Shown: piece after piece, positions 43,616 through 51,887 of the stretch
Layout: every line of letters starts with the position of its first letter
How positions within the stretch are numbered: position 1 is the first letter of the stretch
Assembly: GCF_001189915.1 (NCBI RefSeq)
Contig: NZ_LFLS01000009.1
Coordinates: 1-64,000, forward strand
Direction of reading: 5' to 3'
From: Herbaspirillum autotrophicum
GTDB taxonomy: Bacteria; Pseudomonadota; Gammaproteobacteria; Burkholderiales; Burkholderiaceae_D
DNA: 64,000 bases
Made by a program: the position numbers and the translations under genes
Notes under the pieces: generated by a model
Seen by the model: only the letters and a program-made list of their open reading frames with translations
Told to the model about the DNA's origin: nothing
Databases searched by the model: none

Positions 43616-43963
43616 TCAATATTGTTCGCGTTTGCAATCCCAAACACTGACGCCGAGCGCGCACCAGATCAGAAACAGGACCATGTTGGCCGGTATCCAG
43701 ATAAATTGCAGCCATGTGTAATACATCAGCCAGTCGCGCCAATGTTGCGGTTGCTGCAGACCGATCAGTTCCAGCAACGGCGACGGGCCGTGTGACACCG
43801 CAAAGGATGCATATTCGATCCAGCCGGCAATGGCGATCACCGGTATCAGCAAAAAGCCCCAGAAAAACCATTGACGATACATTTTTGCTGCTGGCAGCGC
43901 CGCGACAGCGTGCGTACCGGCGCGCGTCAGACATGCTGATTTATTAGTCAAACCATTCTGCAT
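43616..43963 (-). CDS. Hypothetical small membrane protein
   Basis: A 115-residue protein with two predicted membrane helices (FFWGFLLIPVIAIAGWIEY and WIPANMVLFLIWCALGVSV) separated by a loop rich in Trp and Gln (QQPQHWRDWLMYYTW). I do not recognise the family. ATG 43963 has TGGGGGC five bases upstream; an internal ATG at 43882 right before the first helix is an alternative. It stands alone between the GGDEF-EAL gene and a TetR gene. Confidence 0.6.
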   Translation of the reverse strand: MQNGLTNKSACLTRAGTHAVAALPAAKMYRQWFFWGFLLIPVIAIAGWIEYASFAVSHGPSPLLELIGLQQPQHWRDWLMYYTWLQFIWIPANMVLFLIWCALGVSVWDCKREQY

Positions 43964-44429
43964 AATGCCCCCATGTTTGCAATTTGATTTTGTGCCTGAA
44001 GCGCTCTGGTCGCGAGACGGAGACGCTTCGATGTAGCTGGACGGTTTGGAGACCGATGTTTTCTAATGATGGAAACGCACGCGCATGCCATGTGCTGGCG
44101 GTGGTCGTTGCGGTATGGCTGGCAGGGCAAGCTGAGTGCTTGCGGCAAGCGTACAAATGGTGGTCGAGCGCTTTTTCGGCATTTTGTTTTTCTCACATGA
44201 ACGGAATCACCAAGGCAAGACGATACGTTTCGTATTGCATTCTAGGTGGAAAGTTACATTCGTGCAATTAAACTTGTCGAGGTGTTGTTATTGCGATATC
44301 GGGCTTGCTTGCCGGCTAGCGGCAAGTAAAGCGCAAGTTGGGAGAGGCAACGGCAGGAAGGGGAATGCGGGGTGCCCATCGCGATGGGCAGAAGGACGGG
44401 CGGTAACGGCGTTGACTGCAAACGCCGTT
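43964..44429. other. Gene-free stretch with two inverted repeats
   Basis: No supportable gene is seen in these 466 bases. Two structures stand out near the TetR gene end. One is the perfect palindrome TGCCCATCGCGATGGGCA (44373-44390). The other is a 9-base stem, AACGGCGTT (44405-44413) with AACGCCGTT (44421-44429), that directly abuts the TetR stop and may be its weak terminator. Confidence 0.55.
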
Positions 44430-45008
44430 TCAGACTGCGATGCCGTCCAGTACCAGTTTCAGGTGCAGATTGAGTTGCTTGTCATCGATGCTGGCGTGGC
44501 GCATCAGCATGCGTGCCAGTAACGGACTGTAGAGCAGATCGAACACGATATCGAGATCCAGATCGGATTTGAATTCATGTTGCGCAATGCCTTTGCGCAG
44601 CACGGCATGGGCGGCCATGCGGCGCGGTTCCAGGTAGTTTTCATTGAACAGGCGGGTAGTGTCGTCGTCGACCTGGGCCAGTCGTATCATGTCGCAAGTA
44701 ATGCGGCCGCTCTTGCCGCGATACAGGCGCGCGACTTTGCGGAACTGGGTTTCGATGGACTTGCGGGCCGAGGCCGAGTCGGGGAAGTTGACAGTCGGTC
44801 CGGCTTCGCGCAGCAAGGCTTCCATTGCCAGCACGCTCTTGTTGGACCACCAGCGATAGATGGTGGCTTTGCCGACGCCGGCGCGCGCAGCCACGCCTTC
44901 CAGCGAAAGCTTGTCAAAACCGATTTCTTCCAACATGCAGCAGGTCGCGTCCAGAATCGCGTCGTGCGTGGCCGGGTTGCGGCGCCGGCCGGTGGCTGCA
45001 TCGGGCAT
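44430..45008 (-). CDS. TetR-family transcriptional regulator
   Basis: A 192-residue TetR protein. The N-terminal HTH is LSLEGVAARAGVGKATIYRWWSNKSVL (about residues 33-60). The C-terminal ligand domain contains FDLLYSPLLARMLMRH, the TetR_C type often seen in AcrR-like repressors. The ribosome site is weak. No neighbouring efflux or enzyme gene reveals its target: upstream (divergent, 600 bases away) is a bactofilin gene. No operator could be assigned. Confidence 0.85.
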   Translation of the reverse strand: MPDAATGRRRNPATHDAILDATCCMLEEIGFDKLSLEGVAARAGVGKATIYRWWSNKSVLAMEALLREAGPTVNFPDSASARKSIETQFRKVARLYRGKSGRITCDMIRLAQVDDDTTRLFNENYLEPRRMAAHAVLRKGIAQHEFKSDLDLDIVFDLLYSPLLARMLMRHASIDDKQLNLHLKLVLDGIAV

Positions 45009-45617
45009 ATAGGTGAGTGAAATGATCGGGCTCCAAAATAATCGTAGCGTAGGTCTGTCTTGATATCGGTAAAGATTTAGATAACTTGAGAAATTTGACT
45101 TCGATTCCCTTCAGGTTTTCCCGGTGAGCGCGTATCAGCAGCCTGTTGTCTGGGTTGTGCGCCAACCCGGATCAGGCGCAACCGAGACGAAACGGACCGT
45201 ATCTTGACGGATTGATACAAATAATGACGGCGATGCAGATCGTTTTACCTGGCCGGGCGGGTATTTGTTTTATGTCGGCATCGCCTGAATTTTTGCATAT
45301 CTTCAAAATATATTGTTGATACGACAATGCAAATCGGCCGTGATCTGCAGGCCTGATTCATTTGATTTTTCTCCGAATAATTCGATTTGAATTTTTCTAT
45401 TTTTTTGTTACAAAATTCTGATGAACTTTCGTTTCCATGTTGTGCCGAATCGCTGAGATCGTTGTGCGATGTGCGTTTGATTGAAAGCGCGGGGTCGTGC
45501 AGCGATCTCTCTTTTCGCGACGATAGCGTGCACGTGTTTCCCGCCGATGTACGCGTCGTCGATATTTGTCTTATCAGTGCCGTGTCTTGTACCGCACATT
45601 TATTTTCAGGAGATCAC
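45009..45617. other. Long intergenic region between tetR and bactofilin genes
   Basis: These 609 bases hold no supportable gene. A short hairpin (GGGTTG/CAACCC at 45152-45168) competes with a second pairing, TGCGCC/GGCGCA. From 45290 on, the sequence becomes AT-rich and must include the bactofilin promoter. The leader is long enough for regulation or a small RNA, but I see no specific element. Confidence 0.4.
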
Positions 45618-46148
45618 ATGCTTCGCTCAGAAACCCTTTTTGGCAAACGTGAAACCAATTCGCCAAATTCACCATTCAGCGCCAATAACAATTTGACGCA
45701 ACCGGGCGTGTCCAGCGTGTCGAAGACGGTCACTTCAGGTGCTGCCGGCACTGGCACCAGCAATACAAACAATGCATCGAGTGGCTCCAACGAGATGGGC
45801 AGCAAGCTTATCGTCGGACCGAATATCAAACTCAAGGGTGTGGAAATCAACGATTGCGATACGCTCGTGGTCGAAGGCCGGGTTGAAGCAACGATGGATT
45901 CGCGCGTGATCCAGATCGCTGAAAAGGGTGCTTTCAAAGGTTCTGCCGAAATCGACCTGGCGGAAATTCATGGCGAATTCGACGGCGATCTGACCGTGCG
46001 TCACAAGCTGGTGATTTATGCCACCGGCAAGGTTTCCGGCAAAATCCGCTACGGCAAGCTGGTAGTGGAAGAAGGCGGCCAGTTGAGCGGTGACGTGCAA
46101 GTCGGCATTGCGGAGCAGAAGGACCTGCTGCAAGCCAAGACCGCCTGA
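45618..46148 (+). CDS. Bactofilin family cytoskeletal protein
   Basis: A 176-residue bactofilin (formerly DUF583). After a low-complexity Ser/Thr/Asn-rich tail of about 65 residues, a right-handed beta-helix core runs from SKLIVGPNIKLKGVEINDC to GQLSGDVQVG, with the repeated hydrophobic-glycine rungs of the family. Bactofilins polymerise without nucleotide and place cell-wall enzymes or polar structures. ATG 45618 has an AGGAG site eight bases upstream; a longer in-frame reading from 45387 is non-coding leader. Confidence 0.9.
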   Translation: MLRSETLFGKRETNSPNSPFSANNNLTQPGVSSVSKTVTSGAAGTGTSNTNNASSGSNEMGSKLIVGPNIKLKGVEINDCDTLVVEGRVEATMDSRVIQIAEKGAFKGSAEIDLAEIHGEFDGDLTVRHKLVIYATGKVSGKIRYGKLVVEEGGQLSGDVQVGIAEQKDLLQAKTA

Positions 46149-46490
46149 GTCGCGCAATTTGCTGAGTGACCGAAAGCATCGCAATGCGGTGAGACTGTGG
46201 TGTTTCGGTTGTTTTGTATTGTTTTTAAATCAAGATTTCCTGTTTGCAATCTTCTTTCCCGCAGAAAGCCGGTTTCTGGCTGTCTGCGCGGCAGGTGCGT
46301 TTGCGCCAGATCAAGCCCGGCAATTGTCCGGGCTTTTTTGTTGCTTGCGCCGAGGCCAATGCCGGCAGCGTCCTGCGGCCTGATTATGTCCAAATTTTGT
46401 GTGCTTGCCCCGGGCATGCGACAATAGCGCTTTTCGCCCGCATGCGGCTGTGTTTGCTTCTGCGGGCGAACGTGTTTTCAGAAGATAATC
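46149..46490. other. Intergenic region between bactofilin and purU genes
   Basis: These 342 bases contain one clear element, the terminator at 46313-46339. The last 100 bases should hold the purU promoter. No gene or riboswitch was recognised. Confidence 0.5.
46313..46339 (+). terminator. Rho-independent terminator after the bactofilin gene
   Basis: An 8-base stem, AAGCCCGG (46313-46320) with CCGGGCTT (46328-46335), and a T-tract of six ending at 46339. It is 165 bases past the bactofilin stop. Confidence 0.82.
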
Positions 46491-47360
46491 ATGGCGCACC
46501 CGGAATATATCCTTACTCTGTCCTGTCTCGACCAGCGTGGCATCGTGCATCGCGTCTCGGGATTTTTGGCCGATCACGGCTGTAACATCATTGATTCAGC
46601 CCAATTTGGCGATGCCCAGTCCAAGCTGTTTTTCATGCGCGTGCATTTTGCATCGGAAGATGTCGCCATCAGCGATGCCGTGCTGCGCGAAGATTTCGGC
46701 GTGCTGGGCGGCTTGCTCGGCATGAACTGGCAATTGCATGACGCCGGCGTCAAGCCGCGTCTGATGCTGATGGTGTCGAAGATCGGCCATTGTCTCAACG
46801 ATTTGCTGTTCCGCTACAAGAGCGGTTTGCTGCCGGTTGAAATTTCGGCGATTGTGTCCAATCACACGGATTTCTATCAACTGGCCGCCAGCTACAATAT
46901 TCCCTTCCATCATTTGCCGCAGGCGGCTGGTGCTTCGACGCAAGCCAAGCAGGCGCAGGAAGCGCGCATTCTGGAAATCGTTGAAGCCAATCAGATCGAT
47001 CTGGTAGTGCTGGCGCGTTACATGCAGATTTTGTCACCGGCCTTGTGCGATGCCCTCAAGGGTCGTGCCATCAACATCCATCATTCATTCTTGCCGAGTT
47101 TCAAGGGCGCCAAGCCTTACTATCAGGCGCATGACCGCGGCGTCAAACTGATCGGCGCGACGGCGCATTTCGTCACCGGCGATCTGGACGAAGGTCCGAT
47201 CATCGAGCAGGGCGTGGAGCGGGTTGATCACGCCATGGGCCCGGATACGCTGACGGCCATCGGTCGCGATATTGAATCGGTGGTGCTGGCACGGGCGGTG
47301 AAATGGTTCATCGAACACCGCATTCTGCTCAACGGTCACAAGACCGTGATTTTCAACTAA
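46491..47360 (+). CDS. purU: Formyltetrahydrofolate deformylase
   Basis: A 289-residue enzyme that hydrolyses 10-formyl-THF to formate and THF, balancing one-carbon pools. The N-terminal ACT domain (ILTLSCLDQRGIVHRVSGFLADHGCNI) is followed by a formyltransferase-fold catalytic domain with ARYMQILSP, the catalytic INIHHSFLPSFKGAKPY (Asn and His) and TAHFVTGDLDEGPII (the Asp). Length and start are normal. It is convergent with the acyl-CoA ligase gene. Confidence 0.96.
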   Translation: MAHPEYILTLSCLDQRGIVHRVSGFLADHGCNIIDSAQFGDAQSKLFFMRVHFASEDVAISDAVLREDFGVLGGLLGMNWQLHDAGVKPRLMLMVSKIGHCLNDLLFRYKSGLLPVEISAIVSNHTDFYQLAASYNIPFHHLPQAAGASTQAKQAQEARILEIVEANQIDLVVLARYMQILSPALCDALKGRAINIHHSFLPSFKGAKPYYQAHDRGVKLIGATAHFVTGDLDEGPIIEQGVERVDHAMGPDTLTAIGRDIESVVLARAVKWFIEHRILLNGHKTVIFN

Positions 47361-47398
47361 GTTTCACACCGCGATTCACCGCAGGTCATGCAACTGAC

Positions 47399-47426
47399 GA
47401 TGCCGGTGCTGTTCAGCGCCGGCATC
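47399..47426. terminator. Hairpin between purU and the ligase gene
   Basis: A 12-base stem with one G-T wobble (47399-47410 with 47415-47426) and a GTTC loop, between two convergent genes. There is no T-tract, so it may act as an attenuating or mRNA-stabilising hairpin rather than a classic terminator. Confidence 0.55.
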
Positions 47427-47436
47427 AGCCTTCATG

Positions 47437-49077
47437 TCACGACGGATATTGCTCGCGAATCACGCGCTTGTTGAGTTTGCCGACACTGGTGCGTGCCAGT
47501 GCCGTGACAAATTCAATCCGGTCCGGTACCCCGTATTTCGAAATGCCGCCGGCTTCCGCCACTGCCAGTACATGCTTGCGGATGGTATCGCTGTCAATCT
47601 TGCCGGCCTGATCGGCTTTCAATACCACCAGCGCCAGCGGGCGTTCGCCCCATTTGCTGTCCTTGACGCCGACCACGGCGACTTCGGCGACGGCCGGATG
47701 GCGCGCAATGATTTCCTCGATTTCCAGTGACGATACCCATTCGCCGCCTGTCTTGATGACATCCTTGATGCGGTCGGTGACTTGCAGGTAGCCGCGCTGA
47801 TCGATGTTGCCGATATCTTGCGTATGCAACCAGCCACCTTCCCATAATTCGGCCGACGCCTGCGGGTTATGCAAATAACCTTGCGTCAGCCACGGCGAAC
47901 GGACCACTACTTCGCCGGTGGTTTTGCCGTCATGCGGACAATCCTGCATGGCCGCATCGACCGTGCGCAGCGCCACCAGCGGCAATGGCCGGCCGGTTTT
48001 GACGCGGGTCGGAATATCGCGTTCGGTGCCGATGTCGGCGGTATCGAGCTGGGCCAGCGACAGGATCGGGCAGGTTTCCGACATGCCGTAACCGGTGAAG
48101 ACATCGATTCCGAGATCGCGCGCAGTCTGGGTCAGGCTGCTGGTCATGGCCGAGCCGCCGATGATCATTTTCCAATGCGAGAGGTCGACATCCTTGCAGG
48201 TCGGCGCGCTCAGGATCATGTGCAAGATCGTCGGCACGCAATGCGAAAAAGTCACTTTTTCGGTCGCAATCAGTTTCAGGATGGTCGCCGGCACATAGCG
48301 TCCCGGATAGACCTGCTTGAGACCGGCCATGGTCGCTACATAAGGCAAGCCCCAGGCATGGACGTGAAACATCGGCGTCAGCGGCATGTAGACGTCGTCG
48401 CGATGCAGGCGTCCCTGTTGTGGCGCCAGCGCCAGGCCGGCAGTGGCGCCGAGCGTGTGCAGCACCAGTTGGCGGTGGCTGAAATACACGCCCTTCGGCA
48501 AGCCGGTGGTGCCGGTGGTGTAGAAGGTGGTGGCGCGCGCATTTTCGTCGAAGTCAGGAAATTCGCACTGGTCGTCGGATTGCGCCAGCAACTGTTCATA
48601 CTCGCCGGCAAAGCCGTCCGGTGCGGCGGTGCCGGTATCGGTCAGCAATATGAATTGTTTGGCGGTGGTCAGTTCACCGCGAATCTGATTGAACACCTCC
48701 AGGAATTCGGCATTGATCAGGATGATGTCGGCCTGGGCATGATTCAGGGTGTAGAGAATCTGCTCCGGCGACAGCCGCACGTTCACGGTTTGCAGCACGC
48801 TGCCGAGCATCGGCACCGCAAAAAAACATTCCAGATAACGGTGACTGTCCCAATCCATCACCGCCACGGTATTGCCGGGCCGGATATCGCGCTGGCGCAG
48901 CAGATTGCCGAGACGCTGAATCCGCACATGGAATTCGGTATAGGTATGGCGGCGCTGATCAGCATAGACAATTTCCTGCTGTGGCGCGGTGGCCATGGCA
49001 CTGTGCAGCAATTGCTTGATCAGCAAGGGGTAGCCATAGGCTTGCGGGGTTGTCTCGATGGGATGAGCGCTCATCAT
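47437..49077 (-). CDS. Acyl-CoA ligase (fatty-acid-CoA synthetase, AlkK-like)
   Basis: A 546-residue ANL-superfamily ligase that activates a carboxylic acid to its CoA thioester through an acyl-AMP. The P-loop TTGTTGLPKGVYFSH, the A5 motif TGYGMSETCP, the hinge WLHTQDIGNIDQRGYLQVTDRIKD and the C-terminal catalytic lysine in VGKLNKRV are all present. The sequence style matches medium/long-chain AlkK-type enzymes. The chain-length preference cannot be read from sequence. ATG 49077 is used. Confidence 0.9.
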   Translation of the reverse strand: MMSAHPIETTPQAYGYPLLIKQLLHSAMATAPQQEIVYADQRRHTYTEFHVRIQRLGNLLRQRDIRPGNTVAVMDWDSHRYLECFFAVPMLGSVLQTVNVRLSPEQILYTLNHAQADIILINAEFLEVFNQIRGELTTAKQFILLTDTGTAAPDGFAGEYEQLLAQSDDQCEFPDFDENARATTFYTTGTTGLPKGVYFSHRQLVLHTLGATAGLALAPQQGRLHRDDVYMPLTPMFHVHAWGLPYVATMAGLKQVYPGRYVPATILKLIATEKVTFSHCVPTILHMILSAPTCKDVDLSHWKMIIGGSAMTSSLTQTARDLGIDVFTGYGMSETCPILSLAQLDTADIGTERDIPTRVKTGRPLPLVALRTVDAAMQDCPHDGKTTGEVVVRSPWLTQGYLHNPQASAELWEGGWLHTQDIGNIDQRGYLQVTDRIKDVIKTGGEWVSSLEIEEIIARHPAVAEVAVVGVKDSKWGERPLALVVLKADQAGKIDSDTIRKHVLAVAEAGGISKYGVPDRIEFVTALARTSVGKLNKRVIREQYPS

Positions 49078-49141
49078 CTGTCCTGTTTATTTGTTTTCGC
49101 AGGCTCAGATGATAGCGCCGTTTTGCCGGGATGTAACATCC

Positions 49142-49483
49142 TTAGTTTCGGGCGTCTGCTTCCATGCGGGTGACGACCAGTGCGCCGTCAATTTTCTGCG
49201 CCGAGAAGAGCACTTTATCGCCGGCCTTGAACTGCGTCAGCATGGCCGGTTCGGCAACGCGAAACAGCATGGTCATTTTGGGCATGTCCAGATTGGGAAT
49301 CTCGGCATGGCGGATAGTGATTTTCCCGGTGTCGGGATCGACCTTGCGGATTTCGCCGCTGACTTTCGGCAGGGCGTCCGTGGTTGCCGTCTGTTGGTTT
49401 TCGGCAGCGGTATTTTGTGCGCTGACGGGGATGGCAACCATCAGTGCCATCGCCAGCAGCAGTGGCGAGAAAAGTGAAGTCAT
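49142..49483 (-). CDS. Periplasmic copper-binding protein, CusF-like
   Basis: A 113-residue secreted protein. A signal peptide (LLLAMALMVAIPVSAQ) precedes a CusF_Ec-type OB-fold with GEIRKVDPDTGKITIRHAEIPNLDMPKMTMLFRV, which holds the His/Met/Met copper ligands of CusF-type chaperones. It is the last gene of the metal-resistance run. ATG 49483 is chosen because the signal peptide starts there; an in-frame ATG at 49513 overlaps the upstream gene's end. Confidence 0.85.
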   Translation of the reverse strand: MTSLFSPLLLAMALMVAIPVSAQNTAAENQQTATTDALPKVSGEIRKVDPDTGKITIRHAEIPNLDMPKMTMLFRVAEPAMLTQFKAGDKVLFSAQKIDGALVVTRMEADARN

Positions 49484-49509
49484 GATGTTCCTTTCAAATC
49501 GGGTGATGC

Positions 49510-49953
49510 TCATGCGGGATAGTGGCGGTAGACAGTGCTGCGGCCGTCGGCCTGTACCAGCAACACGTCATAGGCATCGTTGCGCTTGCCTTCCATGCCG
49601 GGCGAGCCCATCGGCATGCCCGGCACGGCCAGCCCGACCGCCTTCGGACGTTGTTTCAGCAATTGCTGAATTTCCCGCGCCGGCACGTGGCCTTCAATGG
49701 TGTAGCCGGCCACGCGACCGGTATGGCAGGAGCCGAGCGTATCCGGCATGCCATAGCGGCGCCGGTAGACACCGGTGTCGTCGACATTGCGCGCCGTGAC
49801 AGCAAAGCCATTGGCTTGCAGATGTTCTATCCAGCCGGTACAGCAGCCGCATTGGGCATCCTTGAATACTTCAATGGCGGGCGCCGCAGCAAAAGCGGAT
49901 TTGCCGAACAGCAGTGCCATTGCGGCGGAGGTGAGCAGGGTGCGTCGTTGCAT
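49510..49953 (-). CDS. DUF411 metal-binding protein
   Basis: A 147-residue exported protein. The signal peptide (LTSAAMALLFGKSAFA) is followed by a DUF411 domain with the paired-cysteine site FKDAQCGCCTGWIEHLQANGF, a later Cys in LGSCHTGRV, and VPGMPMGSPGME. Members occur beside copper genes and are thought to bind copper in the periplasm; the exact role is unproven. It is eight bases downstream of the cupredoxin gene. Confidence 0.85.
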   Translation of the reverse strand: MQRRTLLTSAAMALLFGKSAFAAAPAIEVFKDAQCGCCTGWIEHLQANGFAVTARNVDDTGVYRRRYGMPDTLGSCHTGRVAGYTIEGHVPAREIQQLLKQRPKAVGLAVPGMPMGSPGMEGKRNDAYDVLLVQADGRSTVYRHYPA

Positions 49954-49961
49954 GGTGATCC

Positions 49962-50480
49962 TTAATGTTGATGAGATGAGGTCTTGCCGGCGGCAACCGT
50001 GACACTGCCTTTCATGCCGGCATCGTAATGGCCGGGCTGGAGGCAGGCGAAATTGACCAGGCCGGCGTTGCTGAAGGTCCAGATCAGGTCGCCAGTCCTG
50101 CCGGCGGCGAGGGTCAGCTGGTTATCGTCGGCATGTTCCATTTCCGGATTTTTCAGCATCGCCGCGTAATGCGCTTTGAGATCGGCATCGCTGCCAAACA
50201 CCATTTCATGCCTGATCTTGCCGCTGTTGCTGATGACGAAACGAATCGTCTCGCCTTGGCGGACCTTGATACTGGCTGGCGTGAAACGCATGTTGTCGGT
50301 CATGTCGACCTTGACGGTGCGGCTGACCTGCGCCGCGCTGCCGGGCTGACCAATGGCTGCACTGTCGGCGCTGGCGCCATGCTGATGATGGCTGGCATCG
50401 GCGAGGGCGCTGCCGGCACCTGCCAGCAACAGACTGCCGAGGAGGAGTTGCAAAGGACGTGATGGGCAGATGAATTTCAT
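49962..50480 (-). CDS. Periplasmic cupredoxin
   Basis: A 172-residue cupredoxin. The signal peptide (LLGSLLLAGAGSALA) is followed by a His-rich stretch (DASHHQHG) and a plastocyanin-like domain. Type-1 copper ligands are visible: His in GKIRHEMVF and Cys, His and Met in FACLQPGHYDAGM. A role in electron transfer or copper binding for the adjacent multicopper oxidase is likely. It lies 18 bases after that gene. Confidence 0.88.
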   Translation of the reverse strand: MKFICPSRPLQLLLGSLLLAGAGSALADASHHQHGASADSAAIGQPGSAAQVSRTVKVDMTDNMRFTPASIKVRQGETIRFVISNSGKIRHEMVFGSDADLKAHYAAMLKNPEMEHADDNQLTLAAGRTGDLIWTFSNAGLVNFACLQPGHYDAGMKGSVTVAAGKTSSHQH

Positions 50481-50498
50481 TTCGGGCTCCTGTAAAAA

Positions 50499-51887
50499 TC
50501 AATGATTGGCATGTGTGCGGCGCACGACATTTACGGTGGTTGTGGTTTGATTGCTGCTGTTGTTGCTGGCTGCTGCCGGTGCCGATGGTGCGGCGGGCAC
50601 GGCTTGCGGTGCTCCGCGCCACTCGTAAGCGACGCTGCCCTTGGGTGCCCGATACCAGCCGGGATCGCGATAATCGTTGCGTGCCAGATTCTTGCGCACC
50701 TTGACCACGCTGAACATGCCGCCCATTTCCAATGAACCGTAAGGACCGCGGCCACCCATCATGGGCAGCGTGTTGTCCGGCAGCGGCATGTCCATATCGC
50801 CCATGGAACCGCCTTTGTCGCCCATGATCATGTAGTCGGGAATCAGGCGGTTGATTTTCTCGGCGACGGCGCTCTGATCGACGCCGATCATGGTTGGTAC
50901 GCCGTGCCCCATGGCATTCATCGTATGGTGCGACTTGTGGCAATGAAACGCCCAGTCGCCTTCATCGGTGGCGTCGAATTCGATGGCGCGCATCTGGCCG
51001 ACGGCGATGTCGGTGGTCACTTCCGGCCAGCGCGAGGCAGGCGGCGTCCAGCCGCCATCGGTGCCGGTCACCACAAATTCGTGGCCGTGCAAATGGATCG
51101 GATGATTGGTCATGGTCAGATTGCCGACCCGGATCCGCACCCGGTCGTTTTGCCGTACCACCAGCGGATCGATGCCGGGAAAGGCGCGGCTGTTCCAGGT
51201 CCACAGATTGAAGTCGAGCATGGTGTTGACCTTGGGCGTGGCGGCGCCGGGTTCGATGTCATAGGCGTTGAGCAAAAACACAAAGTCGCGATCCACGCGC
51301 ATGAAACCGGGATCCTTCGGATGCGTGATCCAGAAGCCCATCATGCCCATTGCCATCTGCACCATTTCATCGGCGTGCGGGTGATACATGAAGGTGCCGG
51401 GACGTTTGGCAATGAATTCATAGACAAAGGTTTTGCCGGGCGGGATGCCGGGCTGGGTCAGGCCGGTGACGCCGTCCATGCCGTTCGGCAGGCGCTGTCC
51501 GTGCCAGTGCACCGACGTATGTTCCGGCAATTTGTTGGTGACGAAAATGCGTACCCGGTCGCCTTCCACCACTTCAATCGTGGGCCCGGGGCTTTGGCCG
51601 TTATAGCCCCACAGATTGGCCTTCATGCCGGGGGCGATTTCGCGCACTACCGGTTCCGCCACCAGATGGAATTCCTTGACGCCTTGTTGCATGCGCCACG
51701 GCAGCGTCCAGCCATTGAGGGTGACCACCGGGTTGTACGGACGGCCGTTGGGCGGTGCCAGGGGCGCTTGCGTGGCGGCGCCGGTTTGAATCACGGCTTC
51801 CGGCAACGAAGCAGCGCCGACGCGGCTGATCGCACCGATGCCGACGGCCAGGGCCGAACTGCGCAGGAATGTGCGGCGAGTGTTCAC
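50499..51887 (-). CDS. Multicopper oxidase (copper tolerance)
   Basis: A 462-residue periplasmic multicopper oxidase that would oxidise Cu(I) to less toxic Cu(II). A Tat-type signal (NTRRTFLRSSALAVGIG) opens the protein. All four copper-ligand motifs are present: SVHWHGQRLP, MYHPHADEM, HPIHLHGHEF and FHCHKSHHTMNAMGHGV. After the last motif a Met/Asp/Gly-rich segment (GDMDMPLPDNTLPMM) and a disordered Ala/Ser/Asn tail follow. It overlaps the TolC-like gene by four bases. Confidence 0.93.
   Translation of the reverse strand: MNTRRTFLRSSALAVGIGAISRVGAASLPEAVIQTGAATQAPLAPPNGRPYNPVVTLNGWTLPWRMQQGVKEFHLVAEPVVREIAPGMKANLWGYNGQSPGPTIEVVEGDRVRIFVTNKLPEHTSVHWHGQRLPNGMDGVTGLTQPGIPPGKTFVYEFIAKRPGTFMYHPHADEMVQMAMGMMGFWITHPKDPGFMRVDRDFVFLLNAYDIEPGAATPKVNTMLDFNLWTWNSRAFPGIDPLVVRQNDRVRIRVGNLTMTNHPIHLHGHEFVVTGTDGGWTPPASRWPEVTTDIAVGQMRAIEFDATDEGDWAFHCHKSHHTMNAMGHGVPTMIGVDQSAVAEKINRLIPDYMIMGDKGGSMGDMDMPLPDNTLPMMGGRGPYGSLEMGGMFSVVKVRKNLARNDYRDPGWYRAPKGSVAYEWRGAPQAVPAAPSAPAAASNNSSNQTTTTVNVVRRTHANH

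Noticed and set aside
44136-44522. Plus-strand frame between the small membrane protein and tetR
   Set aside because: It overlaps the 3' end of a sound TetR gene, has no ribosome site and no recognisable fold.
47869-49173. Plus-strand frame opposite the acyl-CoA ligase
   Set aside because: The ligase has all ANL motifs; the opposite frame has none.
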